A stretch of DNA of 64,000 bases, from positions 1-64,000 of the forward strand of contig JAGZEG010000001.1 of NCBI GenBank assembly GCA_018368455.1, in the 5' to 3' direction. This DNA is from Coriobacteriia bacterium (GTDB taxonomy: Bacteria; Actinomycetota; Coriobacteriia; Coriobacteriales; UMGS124). This document shows, in pieces, positions 61,275 to 64,000 of the stretch. The translations under genes were made by a program, and so were the position numbers. The first letter of the stretch is position 1; every line of letters starts with the position of its first letter. The notes beneath the pieces were generated by a model. The model was given only the letters and a program-made list of their open reading frames with translations, ran no database searches and was not told where the DNA came from.

Positions 61275-62936
61275 CTACTTTCCCATGATGTGTTTTGCGG
61301 CGATATAGCCCATGACGGCACCTTGGCCCAACGTTGCGCCGCCTGCCCAGTAGCCAGCTACGCCTGACGAGCAATTGCCCGTGGCATATAGGCCAGGTAT
61401 CTCCTCGCCGTCGACGTTGAGAACCTGGGCGTTCTCATTGATGTGCAGGCCGCCACGCGTGCCGCCCATCATGCCGGGCACGTAGCGAACGCAGTAGAAC
61501 GGCCCCTGTTCTACGGTGCCCAAAACGCTGGTCTGGGGTTCTGCAGCCGGGTCGAGCTGGAGCATGGCACCCATCATGGCAAGCGTGTTGGCTGAGACGA
61601 CCTTCTCGCCGCGGTGCCAAACAGGATCCTTGCCCTGGGCCGCATTTTCATTGAATGCGGCCATTTCCTGCAGCAAGGCCTCCTTGTCGATGCCCATGCT
61701 ATCTGCCAGTTCCTCGAGCGTGTCGAACGCGAAGACATAATCGGGCAGGTTGTCTGTTGTCGAGTAGCCTGGCATCAGATAGAGCGAAGCATACTGTGCG
61801 TCGGCAATCCAATAACCGGGGATGTTTACGTACTCCATTGTTCCGGTGTCATACGTTCCGAACGCGCGGTTCATGGTGTCATACATCGTGCTCTCGTCAC
61901 AGAAGCGCCTGCCCTTGTGGTTGACGATCACGGAATGGGGCAGACCACGAGGCGCAAAGGCATCTGAACCGAGCTGGTTGGACTCAAAGACCGTTGGATC
62001 GAAGTCAGGCGTGGTGACAAAGTACGGACACCCAAACGTCGTGTCCATATAGGCGAGCTCGCCACCGATCTTTGCGCCCATGCGTTGCCCATCGCCCGTA
62101 TTCGTGACCATGCCGTTGGACCGCATATAGGGGAAGGGCAGATACAGCTTCCGCATTTTTTCGCTGTACTCAAAGCCACCCGTGCCCAGAATTACGGCGC
62201 GCGCCTTGACGCGTGTCCCGTCTGACAGGATCACGCCTATGACGACGCCTGCATCGTCGGTTACCAGGTCGTTGACGGAGACGCCCATCACGAGCTCGAC
62301 GTTATCGTGGGACTCCAGGTACTCCTGGTATGCCGGCCACTGCTTCGGCGCGGAGAGTTGATTGCCCTCCTTATCGAACGGATACCAGCTGCCGTGCCCA
62401 AACGCGTTGGGCAACGACGCCTCGTACAGCTCGTAATAGTCGCCAAATGCCTGGTTGATGTGTCCCCAGCGATCCCAGTCGAATGTATCGACAACGAAGT
62501 GGGCGAACTCGTTGCAGGTATCGACGAAGGAGGCCTGGACGTTTTCGTCCATGCGTCCGTCGCCAACGCCCCTCATGTACTCAAGCACGCTGTCACGTGT
62601 GTCGGAGATGCCTTCCGACTCGCCGTAGTCAAGCATCGCAAGCGCATAGCCGCCGCCAGAGACACCCGAGGTGCCGCCGAAGATGGAGTCGCTCTTCTCT
62701 ACCACCAGGACGGATGTCGCGCCAAACTCTGCGCATGCGATGGCGGCGTGGACGGCCGTGCCCGTTCCGGCGACGATTACCTCAACTTCTTTGTCCCATG
62801 TCTCATCTTCTGTGGTTGCCTCGCTTGCCTGAGCAATTACGCCGCATGTTGATGCCGCGGTGGCCATGCTGACGAGCGCGGCTCCCTTGAGGGCGTCCCT
62901 TCTGGTGAGTGACGCATTGCTGCTGGGAGTTACCAT
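61275..62936 (-). CDS. Tat-exported FAD-dependent oxidoreductase (KstD/fumarate reductase superfamily)
   Basis: Predicted 553-residue flavoprotein. A Tat signal (SLTRRDALKG, Arg 12-13) with a hydrophobic stretch precedes the FAD-binding AGTGTAVHAAIACAE and VVEKSDSIFGGTSGVSGGG. The C-terminal GCSSGV-like turn of other members reads NCSSGVAGYWAGG here. It is only distantly related to the three reductases at 19-35 kb and closer in layout to 3-ketosteroid dehydrogenase-like proteins. No redox partner domain is fused. AAGGGGG precedes ATG 62936. Codons are visibly less GC-rich than in the neighbours. It is divergent from a LysR gene. The substrate is unknown. Confidence 0.85.
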   Translation of the reverse strand: MVTPSSNASLTRRDALKGAALVSMATAASTCGVIAQASEATTEDETWDKEVEVIVAGTGTAVHAAIACAEFGATSVLVVEKSDSIFGGTSGVSGGGYALAMLDYGESEGISDTRDSVLEYMRGVGDGRMDENVQASFVDTCNEFAHFVVDTFDWDRWGHINQAFGDYYELYEASLPNAFGHGSWYPFDKEGNQLSAPKQWPAYQEYLESHDNVELVMGVSVNDLVTDDAGVVIGVILSDGTRVKARAVILGTGGFEYSEKMRKLYLPFPYMRSNGMVTNTGDGQRMGAKIGGELAYMDTTFGCPYFVTTPDFDPTVFESNQLGSDAFAPRGLPHSVIVNHKGRRFCDESTMYDTMNRAFGTYDTGTMEYVNIPGYWIADAQYASLYLMPGYSTTDNLPDYVFAFDTLEELADSMGIDKEALLQEMAAFNENAAQGKDPVWHRGEKVVSANTLAMMGAMLQLDPAAEPQTSVLGTVEQGPFYCVRYVPGMMGGTRGGLHINENAQVLNVDGEEIPGLYATGNCSSGVAGYWAGGATLGQGAVMGYIAAKHIMGK

Positions 62937-63010
62937 GCGAATCCCCCTTCTCGCTCCGGATATACAGCGTGCTGCCGTGCCCCTTGCGCGGCATGTCCAG
63001 GCGAGAATAA

Positions 63011-63030
63011 CGCGATGCCCGGTTATCGCG
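63011..63030. promoter_or_regulatory. Inverted repeat in the divergent reductase-LysR gap
   Basis: CGCGAT (63011-63016) and ATCGCG (63025-63030) form a perfect inverted repeat with an 8-base spacer, followed by an AT-rich GTAATACGTATACTG stretch with a possible -10 (TATACT). A candidate LysR operator. Confidence 0.35.
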
Positions 63031-63117
63031 GTAATACGTATACTGTCGATGTAGCATAAGCTTTTCGATATGGCGTCCTTGGACAACGAGAGGCGTTCGG
63101 ATGCCAAGGGGGAAGAC

Positions 63118-64000
63118 ATGAAGATCGAGCAGCTTAAGGACTACATCGTCGTTGCGAAGAGACGGAATATCACGCGATCCGCTGCTGAGCTGCATACGTC
63201 GCAGCCATCGTTGAGCATGCGCATTTCGTCGATCGAGAAGGAGATTGGCTGCCCGTTGTTCGAGCGCTCGAATAATGGTCTTGAGCTTAACGAGTCGGGT
63301 CGCGTGTTTCTTGACCATGCCCAGAGACTTGTCACCCTATACGAAGAAGGAGTACGGAAAGCGCGTCTCGCCCGGGGAGTGGAAACGGTCAGGATTGCTG
63401 TTGATCTTTCGACGGACCTTGCTCGGGCTCTGCCGAGTTCTGCTGAGATGCCTTTTAGGATAATAGAGCTCGACATTAACTCGCCTGCCGTTGACGCGGT
63501 TGCGTTGGGCCAGATCGACTTGGCCGTTGAATCGGACTATTCATGCATACCTGTCCTCTGCGACGAAGCGAGTAGATTGGGCATTACGTATCTTCCTGTG
63601 GGTCAAGGATCCAACTTCCTTGCAATGATGCGAAGTCATCCACTTGCCGAAAAAAGTGAACTCAGGCGTGCTGACCTCGACGGACAGACAGTTGTTGTCA
63701 ACAGTGGAATGCACCTCGATCGATGGTCTAAAGCGATCCAGCATATTATTGGCCCAGAGATACGCTTGAAGTTTCGTCTTAACCAAGTCGGGAGTTATGG
63801 CGATGCCGCCCTTGCGGACTTTGGAGATGCCATCTATATCTGCGGTTCGAGCTCGTCTCGCCCCGTCCTCGAACGTAGGGAGGACGTGGTCGTTTTCGAT
63901 GCACTCGATGGCAGGCCCATTATGTTTCCGACGGCGCTGGTGTGTCGTGCGGCCGATCTTGAGGATGACGGGGGAGCGGTGGGCCGCTTTGCGCGGGCGT
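63118..64000 (+). CDS. LysR-family transcriptional regulator (3' end outside the window)
   Basis: An open frame of 294 codons runs to the window edge without a stop. ATG 63118 follows AAGGGGG. The N-terminal helix-turn-helix is typical (KIEQLKDYIVVAKRRNITR, LHTSQPSLSMRISSIEKEI, PLFERSNNGLELNESG). An effector-binding domain follows. Codon use includes many AGA, ATA, TTG and AAT codons, unlike most of the window. It is divergent from the Tat-exported flavoprotein gene and likely regulates it. Confidence 0.88.
   Translation, partial: MKIEQLKDYIVVAKRRNITRSAAELHTSQPSLSMRISSIEKEIGCPLFERSNNGLELNESGRVFLDHAQRLVTLYEEGVRKARLARGVETVRIAVDLSTDLARALPSSAEMPFRIIELDINSPAVDAVALGQIDLAVESDYSCIPVLCDEASRLGITYLPVGQGSNFLAMMRSHPLAEKSELRRADLDGQTVVVNSGMHLDRWSKAIQHIIGPEIRLKFRLNQVGSYGDAALADFGDAIYICGSSSSRPVLERREDVVVFDALDGRPIMFPTALVCRAADLEDDGGAVGRFARA

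Overview
The window is a high-GC, gene-dense stretch of bacterial chromosome. The gene families suggest an anaerobic Coriobacteriia actinobacterium, perhaps an Olsenella/Atopobiaceae-like lineage. That placement is inferred from the GC-rich codon use, several Tat-exported flavoprotein reductases without fused electron-transfer domains, a polytopic LuxR-type regulator, and the acetate kinase/phosphotransacetylase pair. No phage, insertion sequence or CRISPR array is visible.

Layout. 1-260: tRNA-Gly and tRNA-Cys, each followed by a terminator. 0.4-12.1 kb: housekeeping genes (TerC, a lipid-kinase-like protein, RNase D, a YugP-type membrane protease with xseA/xseB behind a possible LexA box, HIT protein, convergent ackA and pta, UDP-galactopyranose mutase with a glycosyltransferase). 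12.2-18.6 kb, minus strand: polyphosphate metabolism (ppx, ppk1), an RNA methyltransferase, a DJ-1-like protein and Maf.

19.0-34.8 kb is the accessory, respiratory part. It holds three paralogous Tat-exported FAD reductases (one translationally coupled to an MFS carrier), a membrane LuxR regulator, two LysR regulators, a DHA2-type MFS pump and a three-gene operon. That operon encodes a Tat-exported SUMF1-flavodoxin fusion, a multi-histidine membrane protein of DUF4405 type, and a Tat-exported flavodoxin-cyclophilin-like fusion. I read the operon as a candidate extracytoplasmic electron-transfer chain in which exported flavodoxins carry electrons from a membrane cytochrome b to the exported reductases. 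This is the most novel item in the window. The reductase genes also have structured leaders: tandem hairpins, a hairpin overlapping the ribosome binding site, and a possible three-way junction. One reductase promoter shares a dyad element with a LysR promoter.

34.9-43.3 kb: an EF-G paralog with an altered GTPase motif, two zinc-ribbon membrane proteins around an exported amidase, a cyclophilin, a TPR membrane protein and ndk. 43.4-54.1 kb: a tightly overlapping elongasome operon (mreB, mreC, mreD, PBP2, rodA) running into a DUF697-like protein, the TIGR03960/TIGR03936 pair and a short RNase E/G homologue. 54.2-61.2 kb: rplU-rpmA behind a near-consensus promoter, then obgE, proB, proA, nadD, a YqeK-type phosphohydrolase and rsfS. 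61.2-64.0 kb: a fourth Tat-exported flavoprotein reductase divergent from a LysR gene that runs off the window. This end is visibly less GC-rich in codon choice and may have been acquired.
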